Source of the DNA: Chlorobiota bacterium
GTDB lineage: Bacteria; Bacteroidota; Ignavibacteria; Kapaibacteriales; NICIL-2
Assembly (NCBI GenBank): GCA_003695605.1
Contig: RFIK01000004.1
Span: forward strand, 1 to 5,775
Reading direction: 5' to 3'
DNA: 5,775 bases
In this document: one piece after another, positions 1 to 5,775 of the stretch
Layout: each line of letters begins with the position of its first letter
Numbering within the stretch: position 1 is the first letter of the stretch
The notes under the pieces: model-generated
The model's database searches: none
Told to the model about the DNA's origin: nothing
Seen by the model: the letters and a program-made list of their open reading frames with translations, nothing else
Translations under genes and position numbers: made by a program

Positions 1-279
1 CTCCTGCTGCAGACCGACAACGGAACGCTTTTCTATCCAGCTGACCTCCTCCCGACGCATGCGCACATTCCCATCCCCTACGTGATGGGCTACGACAACT
101 ACCCCTTGACCACAATCACCGAGAAAAAAACGTGGCTCGAACGGGCAGCGCGCGAAGAATGGATCGTCATCTTCGAGCACGACGCGTTCGTCGCTGCAGG
201 AACAATCGTTCGCACGGAAAAAGGATTTTCGCTTGGCAAGAAACTCGAACTTTCACCAGCGGCACCCCATGCTGCTTGA
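1..279 (+). CDS. MBL-fold metallo-hydrolase, C-terminal part (5' end outside window)
   Basis: Only the last 92 codons are visible; the frame is open from the first base to the TGA at 277-279. They match the C-terminal third of metallo-beta-lactamase-fold hydrolases. A 'PADLLPTHAHIP' segment (visible residues 13-24) carries the Asp that normally bridges the two metals (D15). A 'YVMGYDNYPL' segment follows, and then 'FEHD' (58-61), whose His60 is the usual last metal ligand. The upstream HxHxDH motif is outside the window. This tail, with its short strand after HD ending in 'RTEKGF', resembles a generic MBL hydrolase common in Bacteroidota. The substrate cannot be told, and lactonase-like or other ester or thioester hydrolysis are only possibilities. 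It is probably cytoplasmic and the first visible gene of an operon with the Rieske gene, which starts 11 bases before this gene ends. The family is well supported; the function is not. Confidence 0.85.
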   Translation, partial: LLLQTDNGTLFYPADLLPTHAHIPIPYVMGYDNYPLTTITEKKTWLERAAREEWIVIFEHDAFVAAGTIVRTEKGFSLGKKLELSPAAPHAA

Positions 280-622
280 AGAGCGACACAGCAACTTTTA
301 CCCGGTCTGCTCACTGGCAGAGCTCCAGCAGCACAGCCGTATCGTGCGTACGATCGAGGATCGCCCGATCCTTCTACTCTGGACGGAAGATGGTGCCGTT
401 GCACTCGATCCGCAGTGTCCGCACCAGCACGTTCACTCGCTCGATCGCGGCAGTGTCGCGTGCGGCGAAATCACCTGTCCGAACCACGGCTGGACGTTCT
501 CGCTTCGAACCGGTCGTGCACGCATTGGCTCGGGGCGAATTCGCCTCTTTACGGTGCGCATCAGCGAGGGCACCGTCGAAGTTGCACTCCCTGAGCACCA
601 ACCACGATGGATGCAAGAGTAA
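269..622 (+). CDS. Rieske [2Fe-2S] domain protein (ferredoxin-like, NirD/dioxygenase-ferredoxin type)
   Basis: A 117-residue single-domain Rieske protein. The cluster motif is complete: Cys50-x-His52 ('CPH'), 17 residues, then Cys70-x2-His73 ('CPNHGW'). This is the normal two-Cys, two-His ligand set, followed by the usual 'F.L.TG.A' strand (residues 77-84). There is no signal peptide, membrane segment or fused oxygenase domain, so it is expected to be a soluble cytoplasmic electron carrier or small redox subunit. The length fits stand-alone Rieske ferredoxins. I chose ATG 269, which overlaps the MBL stop by 11 bases. An in-frame TTG at 233 would add 12 residues and has an AAAAAGGA stretch about 7 nt upstream, so it cannot be excluded. 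The gene ends inside queG (16-base overlap), suggesting coupled translation. Its redox partner is unknown; QueG is a candidate by position only. Confidence 0.88.
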   Translation: MLLEERHSNFYPVCSLAELQQHSRIVRTIEDRPILLLWTEDGAVALDPQCPHQHVHSLDRGSVACGEITCPNHGWTFSLRTGRARIGSGRIRLFTVRISEGTVEVALPEHQPRWMQE

Positions 623-1602
623 ACTCAGCAACACTGACAAAGGAGCTCAAAGACTACTGCCGTTGGCTTGGCTTCGATGCAGTCGGTATTGCACGCGCTG
701 ACGCACTCGATGACGAGCGGGAACACCTCCACACATGGCTTTCCCGTGGCTACCATGCCACCATGCACTACATGGAGCGCACCTGCCAAAAGCGTCTCGA
801 TCCACGGCAAATTCTGCCATCGGCTCGGAGTATTGTCGTTGTGGCGATGAGTTACGACACCCCCTACCGCCACACCGACCAACCCAACCGAGGGAAAATC
901 AGTCGCTACGGCTGGGGCGATGATTACCACGACGTTCTGCTTCCGAAACTGCGCGCTGCCGCAGCATGGCTGGCAAACCGCGTCCCGAATGCAGAGAGCA
1001 AAGTGTACGTGGACACAGGTCCTGTGATGGAAAAACAATGGGCACGGCGGGCTGGCATTGGCTGGCAAGGCAAGAATACGAACGTGATCTCCCGCACGAT
1101 GGGATCGTTCTTCTTTCTCGGCGTTCTCCTCACCAGTGTTGAACTCGAAGTGGATGCACCGATCCCTGACTACTGCGGCACCTGCACTGCATGCCTCGAT
1201 GCATGCCCGACAGGCGCACTCGTTGAACCGTATGTCCTCGATGCATCGCGGTGCATATCGTACTGGACAATCGAAACCAAGCCCGACGTCGAGTTCCCCG
1301 AACCAATTCGCCGCAACCTCGACGGCTGGCTCTTCGGCTGCGATGTTTGCCAAGACGTCTGCCCCTGGAATCGGTTTCGGAAAGAAACGCGCGAACCTGC
1401 TTTCTTCCCGCGTAACACCGAAACCTCGCTTGCGCTCGAGCAGATTTTGGCACTGACACCCGAAGAGTTTCGACTGCGTTTTCGAGGAAGCCCGCTCACG
1501 CGCCCCAAGCTTGCAGGTCTCCAGCGGAATGCTCGGATGCTCCAAGCCGCCGCCGAATGCTCGCAACAATCGGACGCGCATGCGCACGACCATTCTCGAT
1601 GA
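607..1602 (+). CDS. queG: Epoxyqueuosine reductase QueG (cobalamin and 2x[4Fe-4S])
   Basis: QueG reduces epoxyqueuosine to queuosine in the wobble base of GUN-anticodon tRNAs, using cobalamin and two [4Fe-4S] clusters in the cytoplasm. The 331-residue product has the family landmarks. 'VDTGPVMEK' (135-143) contains Asp136, equivalent to the proposed catalytic Asp, and 'GIGWQGKNT' spans 150-158. The ferredoxin-like cluster has Cys190, 193, 196 and 200 in 'CGTCTACLDACPTGAL'. A second set is Cys216 ('RCISYWTIE') with Cys245, 248 and 252 ('GCDVCQDVCPWN'). A 'GSPLTRPKLAGLQRNA' end lies near 295-309. It is shorter than the E. coli and B. subtilis enzymes because it lacks their C-terminal extension (HEAT-like repeats), as in many Bacteroidota. 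ATG 607 overlaps the Rieske stop and has no clear Shine-Dalgarno. The last 20 or so residues are Gln/His-rich and lie opposite the conserved end of ypdA. Confidence 0.96.
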   Translation: MDARVNSATLTKELKDYCRWLGFDAVGIARADALDDEREHLHTWLSRGYHATMHYMERTCQKRLDPRQILPSARSIVVVAMSYDTPYRHTDQPNRGKISRYGWGDDYHDVLLPKLRAAAAWLANRVPNAESKVYVDTGPVMEKQWARRAGIGWQGKNTNVISRTMGSFFFLGVLLTSVELEVDAPIPDYCGTCTACLDACPTGALVEPYVLDASRCISYWTIETKPDVEFPEPIRRNLDGWLFGCDVCQDVCPWNRFRKETREPAFFPRNTETSLALEQILALTPEEFRLRFRGSPLTRPKLAGLQRNARMLQAAAECSQQSDAHAHDHSR

Positions 1603-2503
1603 AGATGTTCCACGTTTCGCAGCCGCACATTACCGAGCCTGCAACGTATAGCCCCGGCACATTCGTTTCGAATGTCGTCGCGTCATAGCGTGGAATCAAT
1701 GTACGCTCATCGAGCTCGACGCCACAGCGGCGAAGAAACTCAGCATCGGGACGGTATCCAATCTGCAACAGCACAAAATCGCATTCGTGCCACCATGTGG
1801 TACCATCGGTTGTCCGTTCCAACAACACTGCACCGGGGACGATGCGCCGAACAACGGTCGAAAAATGCGCCCGAATCTCGCCGTTGCGAATGCGATTTTC
1901 AATGTCGGGTTTGAGCCAGTACTTGACACTCTCACCGAGCGCAGGACGGCGGTGCACAAGTTCGACACTGGCACCATGACGCCATAGGTCGAGCGCTGTT
2001 TCGACTGCAGAATTTTTGCCTCCCACCACCAGCACTCGCATGCCGCTGTACTCGAATGGCTCGGTGTAGTAGTGTCGCACATGCGGGAGCTCTTCACCCT
2101 CGACACCGAGCCGGTTGGTATGGTCGAAGTAGCCTGTTGCGACGATGACCGTCCGAGCATGCCACGTTCCGCGCACAGTCTCGATGACGAAGGCATCATC
2201 CTGTTTACTGACACAGTCAACACGCGTGTAGAGCTGGAGCGGTATACCCAGACGCTGTGCAACGATGCGATAGTACTGGAGTGCTTCCTGGCGCGTGGGA
2301 CGAACGTTCGGCGTGGTAAATGGCACTCCGCCGAGTTCAAGCTGCTCGGGTGTGGAGAAAAACGTCATGTTCACTGGAAAGCGCCGAATCGAATCGCAGA
2401 TGCTGCCTTTGTCAAAAACGAGACACTGTAAATTGCTCCGTATCGCTTCAAGTGCGCAGGAGAGCCCTGTCGGACCAGCGCCGATGATCGCTACATCGAG
2501 CAT
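1496..2503 (-). CDS. ypdA: YpdA-family FAD/NAD(P)H oxidoreductase (putative bacillithiol-disulfide reductase family)
   Basis: A 335-residue two-dinucleotide-binding-domain flavoprotein. FAD-binding 'GAGPTG' is at residues 8-13, and the family signature 'FPVNMTFFSTPEQLELGGVPF' lies at 42-62. 'VATGYFD' is at 121-127, and the second Rossmann motif 'VVGGKNSAVE' at 159-168 is followed by 'VHRR', which suits NADPH. 'KYWLKPDIENRI' is at 194-205, and the FAD-end 'VPGLYVAG' and 'FIENGR' are at 282-289 and 301-306. In firmicutes this family recycles oxidised bacillithiol; Chlorobiaceae make a methylated bacillithiol, so a low-molecular-weight thiol role is plausible. The firmicute GGGPCG cysteine is Thr12 here, so the catalytic assignment is uncertain. 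I chose the ATG at 2503 because the FAD motif follows at once; the upstream open frame to 2626 has no family character. The gene is convergent with queG (107-bp overlap) and divergent from the FN3 gene. No Shine-Dalgarno is obvious. Confidence 0.9.
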   Translation of the reverse strand: MLDVAIIGAGPTGLSCALEAIRSNLQCLVFDKGSICDSIRRFPVNMTFFSTPEQLELGGVPFTTPNVRPTRQEALQYYRIVAQRLGIPLQLYTRVDCVSKQDDAFVIETVRGTWHARTVIVATGYFDHTNRLGVEGEELPHVRHYYTEPFEYSGMRVLVVGGKNSAVETALDLWRHGASVELVHRRPALGESVKYWLKPDIENRIRNGEIRAHFSTVVRRIVPGAVLLERTTDGTTWWHECDFVLLQIGYRPDAEFLRRCGVELDERTLIPRYDATTFETNVPGLYVAGSVMCGCETWNIFIENGRAHARPIVASIRRRLGASEHSAGDLQAWGA

Positions 2504-2613
2504 ACATGTCAGAGGGTAGTTCGACGGAGCACTAAAACGCTGCACATGCTTGATTAGTGCGTTGGCGGTGTAGTTTCGCCGATGCTCCATTCTTGCATGC
2601 AGCGTACGCGGTG
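2504..2613. promoter_or_regulatory. Divergent intergenic region between ypdA and the FN3 protein gene
   Basis: This 110-bp gap lies between two divergent starts, so it should carry promoters for both. On the plus strand TAGTTTCG (2571-2578) is one mismatch from the Bacteroidota -7 element TAnnTTTG, and a CTTG (2549-2552) lies 18 nt upstream, near the expected -33 position. That would place transcription start about 30 nt before ATG 2614. I found no convincing counterpart for ypdA on the minus strand. The promoter match is weak and could be chance. Confidence 0.25.
2529..2560. repeat. 7-bp inverted repeat, possible operator
   Basis: GCACTAA (2529-2535) and TTAGTGC (2554-2560) are perfect inverted copies separated by 18 nt, in the divergent intergenic region. 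The right arm falls between the tentative -33 and -7 elements of the FN3 gene promoter. The arms do not extend further, and a match of this length has a real chance of occurring at random in 110 bp. It is therefore a candidate regulator site only. Confidence 0.2.
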
Positions 2614-4446
2614 ATGCGCTGGCCACTTCATGCTTTCTTCTGGTCTGCTATTGCGTTCAGCGCCAACGCACAAGCGATTTGGGCGAATGGAACGCAGCGT
2701 GGCGTCGAACTGCTTTGGGTGCCCCCACGTGAGGGCACGCTCCCGGAGCGTTACGTCATCATGCGTGCTGCAGCATCGAGTAATCGCTGGTCCGCTGTTG
2801 GCTCGGTGATGCGCTCGACCTCGAACGACTCGCTGATCGCACATCTTGTCGCTGAAGCTGCCCTGCTCGACTCATCCCACCGCGAGCGTTTCAACGAACA
2901 CCTTGAGCGCATGTTATTGGCAAATCCTCGTGCACTGAGCCGTGCACTCGGCACTTACTTCCACGACACGACAACGACACCACTGGCTGAATACGACTAC
3001 CAAATCTGGTCAGGCTCGACCCTTGTTGCGACCCTCTACAGCGTCACATCGCACCAACGAACGCTGCCGTTACCGCCGAGCTGGATTCGAGTGCGGCAGC
3101 GCGCCGAGTGCATCGAACTGTGGTGGCAAACCGATTCCGCTCGGATCTTCGGCATAGCTGGGTACGCGCTCTACCGTGCACGCAATGGTGGAAGCCCGAT
3201 CCGTCTCATTGAACGCCCCATCAGCATTGTCGGACTCGAGCAAGACACGCTCACCAGTGCGTTCTTTCGCGACTGCACGCCAGGAGCGTCTGGCACGATC
3301 CGCTACTACGTTGCTGCGCTCGATGTCTTCGGCAACGAAGGGCGCCCATCCTCCGTCGAATGTGTGCGCAGGAGTCAAATACCCTCGCCACCGAGTGTTG
3401 ATCGCGCCGAGATTGGCAACCCACTGGAGCTGCATGTTCGCGGTGACCGTACAGCAGCGCGTCCACTCCTCCGCCCAAGCGATGCATTCGAGTGGCGCCT
3501 ACCACAGTGGCAATGGCAAGATTCCATCCTGCTTATTGCTCTGCCTGAACGTCGCGCTGATGCAATCGCCGTCACAATCACCTCTGGGACCGATTCGCTG
3601 CTAAGCTGGATAAGCATCCCTGCTGTGATGCCGCTGTTCGACACTACCGCACCAGAACGACCAGCGTTCGCCGAGCTTCAGCACGACGGTGTCCATGTCC
3701 GCATCCGATGGAGCGTAGCGATGGCGCAAGATATTGCTGGCTACCTCCTCGAACGACAAATGCAGAGTGATACGACGCTGCATTTCATCACCGGAACAAG
3801 CTATGCGGACATGAACACGGAAAATGCTCGGTACCGCGTGTTTGCTGTTGACGCTCACGGCAACATTAGTCAGCCATCTCCACCGATTGCTGGGTCAGCG
3901 CGCGCAACCGCAGCACCTGAACTACTCTCTGTCGCATCGTCGCGCGGTGGTACTGTGCTCGCATGGCGCGTGCCTCCCCGTACAGCACGTGTGGCAATCA
4001 ATCGGTATGATGACTCACTGGCTACTCCATTGACGATCGCTCTCCTCCCAGGTACTGCACGACGCTACGTTGATCGCACTCCAGGCGCGCAGCGTGCTGC
4101 GTACCAAATTGTTGCACTCGATAGCAACGGCAATTGGAGCAGACCGTCTGAGCGCCGCTCCGCACACACTGCACCTCCACACTGCAAGCCACCCGCACTC
4201 GATTCCGCGGTCTATCGCGATGGCGTTGTCGTTCTCTACTGGACCGCCACCCATCAAGGGGAATTTCTACTCGAGCGCAGCTCAAGCGGGAGCGAAGAAG
4301 TCTTCGTCCTTGCTCGACTGACCTCAGACACACAGCATTTCGTAGATGACACCCTTGAACGTGGTGGGCAGTATACGTACCGTCTGCGGTGCATTGGCAG
4401 TAGCGAGAGCGAATCAACTTCGTGCACAATCACGATTCCACCGTAG
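2614..4446 (+). CDS. Exported multi-domain fibronectin-III-like protein
   Basis: A 610-residue predicted secreted protein of unknown specific function. The N-terminus 'MRWPLHAFFWSAIAFSANA' reads as a signal peptide with an Ala-x-Ala cleavage site near residue 19. The rest is a string of FN3-like beta-sandwiches, recognised by the B-strand Trp ('IELWW' 167-171, 'VRIRW' 362-366, 'TVLAW' 447-451, 'VVLYW' 539-543) and the 'Y.V.A.D..GN.S.PS' G-strand pattern (230-247, 407-421, 497-512). Approximate domains are 20-155, 156-252, 258-345 (atypical), 347-427, 432-518 and 524-608. The first carries a charged, helix-like insertion (about 75-115). There are six cysteines, including Cys593 and Cys604, close enough to pair. 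I see no catalytic motif, transmembrane anchor or clear type IX sorting tail. ATG 2614 is preferred over the upstream GTG 2557 because it places the signal peptide at the N-terminus. The vWA gene follows after 36 nt, suggesting one transcript. A surface or matrix binding role is inferred. Confidence 0.8.
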   Translation: MRWPLHAFFWSAIAFSANAQAIWANGTQRGVELLWVPPREGTLPERYVIMRAAASSNRWSAVGSVMRSTSNDSLIAHLVAEAALLDSSHRERFNEHLERMLLANPRALSRALGTYFHDTTTTPLAEYDYQIWSGSTLVATLYSVTSHQRTLPLPPSWIRVRQRAECIELWWQTDSARIFGIAGYALYRARNGGSPIRLIERPISIVGLEQDTLTSAFFRDCTPGASGTIRYYVAALDVFGNEGRPSSVECVRRSQIPSPPSVDRAEIGNPLELHVRGDRTAARPLLRPSDAFEWRLPQWQWQDSILLIALPERRADAIAVTITSGTDSLLSWISIPAVMPLFDTTAPERPAFAELQHDGVHVRIRWSVAMAQDIAGYLLERQMQSDTTLHFITGTSYADMNTENARYRVFAVDAHGNISQPSPPIAGSARATAAPELLSVASSRGGTVLAWRVPPRTARVAINRYDDSLATPLTIALLPGTARRYVDRTPGAQRAAYQIVALDSNGNWSRPSERRSAHTAPPHCKPPALDSAVYRDGVVVLYWTATHQGEFLLERSSSGSEEVFVLARLTSDTQHFVDDTLERGGQYTYRLRCIGSSESESTSCTITIPP

Positions 4447-4482
4447 CGTCAAAGGAGCACATTCGTTTGCGAACCACTGCGT

Positions 4483-5775
4483 ATGACCATGCGACGTATC
4501 GTGACAGTCGTGCTCGCAGCGTTCTGCCCTGTGCTGCTTCTGGGACAAATCTACCGCCTTGATGAACGCAACTTTCCAAGCGTACGTGTTTGGTATTTCC
4601 CCCGCGAAAGCGCACAACTTTCTCCACCATCGCGAGTAGATGATAGCAGCATCCCGGTGCAAATCGCTGAGCACCGCTGCGAGCGTATTGGTGCTACAAT
4701 GCCTGCGGACATTGCGTTGTGCGTGGATGTGAGCTCGAGCAATAGCAGCTGGGGCGACAGCCGCGCTCTGCTCGATACAATCGCAGCCACCTTTGCACGC
4801 GAGCTTCGGTCCAGCGATGTGCGGTTTTTCCTTGTGCCGTTTGCCAATTCTGCCACTGCACAACCACCCACTGATGCCCCCCAACTGCCTGATGCGGTGA
4901 GAACTCTGCAGTTCGGCGGTGGCACCAACTACACTGCTGCATTCGAAGCGGCAGCAGCAGCATTAGGAAAGAGTGCAAGCCGACAGCGTCTGGTCATCGT
5001 CGTCACTGATGGGTTGGATACGCTTGACCTTGCTCGCGTTCGCTTACGCTTTGGCTCAGCACTTCCGCAAGTCATCGCAGTCATGCTCCGCAACGAGGCG
5101 CCCCCTGCGCTCCGCACCCTTGCGCTGGATAGCGATGGCGGGTGGTTCGAGCTTATCAGCTCCCCCGACGCAGCAGCGCACGCTGCAGAGCAAATCGCAC
5201 GCCTTGTGCGAGGCGAAGTGACGCTCTGCAGCGTCCGCTACGTTGCGCTCTCTACGTGCACCGCTCTGCATGAGGTGCAGCTGCACTTCCCGCGTTCGAC
5301 CTACGGCATACGTTACCGCGCACCACGCACCGCGAACCTTGAGATCTCCACTTCGCACGTGTACTTCGGCGTTCCACTGCTTGGCACAACGCGAGATGCA
5401 ACGGTTACGCTCACCGCACGCGGACTCCCTATCCGTTTGGACACCGCTTGGATCAGCGGCTCGCCAGGATTTTCTCTTGCAGCACCTGTGCGGACATTGC
5501 TGGGAGCTGATAACTCCGCAACGCTCACTGTGCGTTACCGTGCACGCGATACCAATGCTGCATGGGGTGAACTCCACATCGCAACATCGTGTGGCGAACA
5601 GGTTGTCACATTCAGCGTCGGACGCCGGTCGGCACAGGTGCAGCCATCGCCGTTACGGATCATCAGTCCTCGCGGAGGTGAGCGTTACTGGAGCGGGAGC
5701 GACGTCCCTATTGCGTGGCTCGGTATTCCTCCGGATGATAGCTGCCGCATCACGATTTCTTACGACGACGGGCGC
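4483..5775 (+). CDS. Exported von Willebrand factor A domain protein with ASH-like and Kre9-like domains (3' end outside window)
   Basis: 431 codons are visible with no stop, so the protein is truncated by the window edge. A signal peptide is likely: 'MTMRR', a hydrophobic core (residues 6-20), then 'GQIY'. The vWA domain spans about 74-245 with a complete metal-ion-dependent adhesion site: DxSxS (Asp82, Ser84, Ser86), Thr148 in 'GGGTNYT' and Asp176 in 'VVTDG'. A Cys-containing linker (Cys249, Cys259) leads to an ASH/choice-of-anchor-like beta domain (about 284-386; 'HVYFGVPLLG', 'ATLTVRYRA'). Then comes the start of a Kre9/Knh1-type domain ('SPRGGERYWSG', 395-405; 'ISYDDG'), normally seen as SPNGGE..W..G. 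Such proteins bind ligands through a divalent cation at the cell surface; the ligand here is unknown. ATG 4483 or 4489 could be the start. The gene lies 36 nt after the FN3 gene and in the same frame. Confidence 0.87.
   Translation, partial: MTMRRIVTVVLAAFCPVLLLGQIYRLDERNFPSVRVWYFPRESAQLSPPSRVDDSSIPVQIAEHRCERIGATMPADIALCVDVSSSNSSWGDSRALLDTIAATFARELRSSDVRFFLVPFANSATAQPPTDAPQLPDAVRTLQFGGGTNYTAAFEAAAAALGKSASRQRLVIVVTDGLDTLDLARVRLRFGSALPQVIAVMLRNEAPPALRTLALDSDGGWFELISSPDAAAHAAEQIARLVRGEVTLCSVRYVALSTCTALHEVQLHFPRSTYGIRYRAPRTANLEISTSHVYFGVPLLGTTRDATVTLTARGLPIRLDTAWISGSPGFSLAAPVRTLLGADNSATLTVRYRARDTNAAWGELHIATSCGEQVVTFSVGRRSAQVQPSPLRIISPRGGERYWSGSDVPIAWLGIPPDDSCRITISYDDGR

Noticed and set aside
132..701. 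189-codon plus-strand frame across MBL, Rieske and queG
   Set aside because: It overlaps three better-supported genes in another frame; the product is Arg/Ser-rich with no domain character.
625..1593. 322-codon open frame antisense to queG
   Set aside because: It mirrors a strongly supported QueG gene. Its Cys/Ala/Arg-rich product shows no family motif, so it is a shadow of GC-biased codon use.
1170..1628. 152-codon minus-strand frame near the queG 3' end
   Set aside because: It lies opposite queG and overlaps ypdA in another frame, with low-complexity Ser/Arg composition and no motif.
2072..2431. 119-codon plus-strand frame opposite ypdA
   Set aside because: It is fully inside ypdA on the other strand, with no recognisable domain.
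2557..2613. GTG 2557 start for the FN3 protein
   Set aside because: It would bury the signal peptide behind 19 residues; ATG 2614 gives a normal signal peptide.
2504..2626. N-terminal extension of YpdA to the open-frame start at 2626
   Set aside because: The extra 41 residues precede the FAD motif, which is normally at the very N-terminus, and would run into the FN3 gene.
4451..4457. AAAGGAG as a ribosome-binding site for the vWA gene
   Set aside because: It is a good Shine-Dalgarno match, but 25 nt from ATG 4483, and no in-frame ATG, GTG or TTG lies at a proper distance. It is probably chance.
4519..4533. Lipobox in the vWA signal peptide ('LAAFC')
   Set aside because: Phe at the -1 position does not fit lipoprotein cleavage, and Cys15 lies in the middle of the hydrophobic core.
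4949..4966. Short GCA/GCG triplet run
   Set aside because: It encodes a run of Ala in a vWA helix and is too short to count as a microsatellite of interest.
5056..5577. 173-codon minus-strand frame
   Set aside because: It lies opposite the vWA gene, which carries clear motifs; the product is Cys/Arg-rich and looks like a shadow.

Overview
The window is protein-coding almost end to end (about 57% GC by eye), with six genes in three blocks. I see no RNA genes, CRISPR arrays, insertion sequences or clear terminators. Several features point to the Bacteroidota/Chlorobi side of the tree, perhaps an Ignavibacteria- or Kapabacteria-like lineage: a short QueG ending soon after its GLxRNA motif, a YpdA-type flavoprotein, FN3 and von Willebrand A surface proteins with a 'SPxGGE' domain, and little Shine-Dalgarno sequence before the starts. 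This placement is an inference from protein style, not a measurement.

Block 1 (1-1602, plus strand) looks like one tightly packed operon. It holds the C-terminal end of an MBL-fold metallo-hydrolase, a small Rieske [2Fe-2S] protein, and epoxyqueuosine reductase QueG. Adjacent genes overlap by 11 and 16 bases, which suggests coupled translation. QueG performs the last step of queuosine tRNA modification and needs electrons for its cobalamin and Fe-S centres, so the overlapping Rieske gene is worth noting.

Block 2 (1496-2503, minus strand) is a YpdA-family FAD/NAD(P)H oxidoreductase, the family linked to bacillithiol disulfide reduction. Its 3' end overlaps the 3' end of queG by 107 bp, tail to tail. 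The position that is Cys in the firmicute GGGPCG motif is Thr here.

Block 3 (2614 to the window end, plus strand) is divergent from ypdA across a 110-bp intergenic region. It encodes two exported proteins separated by only 36 nt. One is a 610-residue protein built mainly of fibronectin-III-like domains. The other is a von Willebrand A protein with an intact MIDAS, an ASH-like beta domain and the start of a Kre9/Knh1-like 'SPRGGE' domain, cut by the window edge. They are probably co-expressed envelope or extracellular proteins; their ligand is unknown. The most interesting points are the Rieske-QueG coupling, the interleaved queG/ypdA overlap, the missing YpdA cysteine and the FN3/vWA pair.
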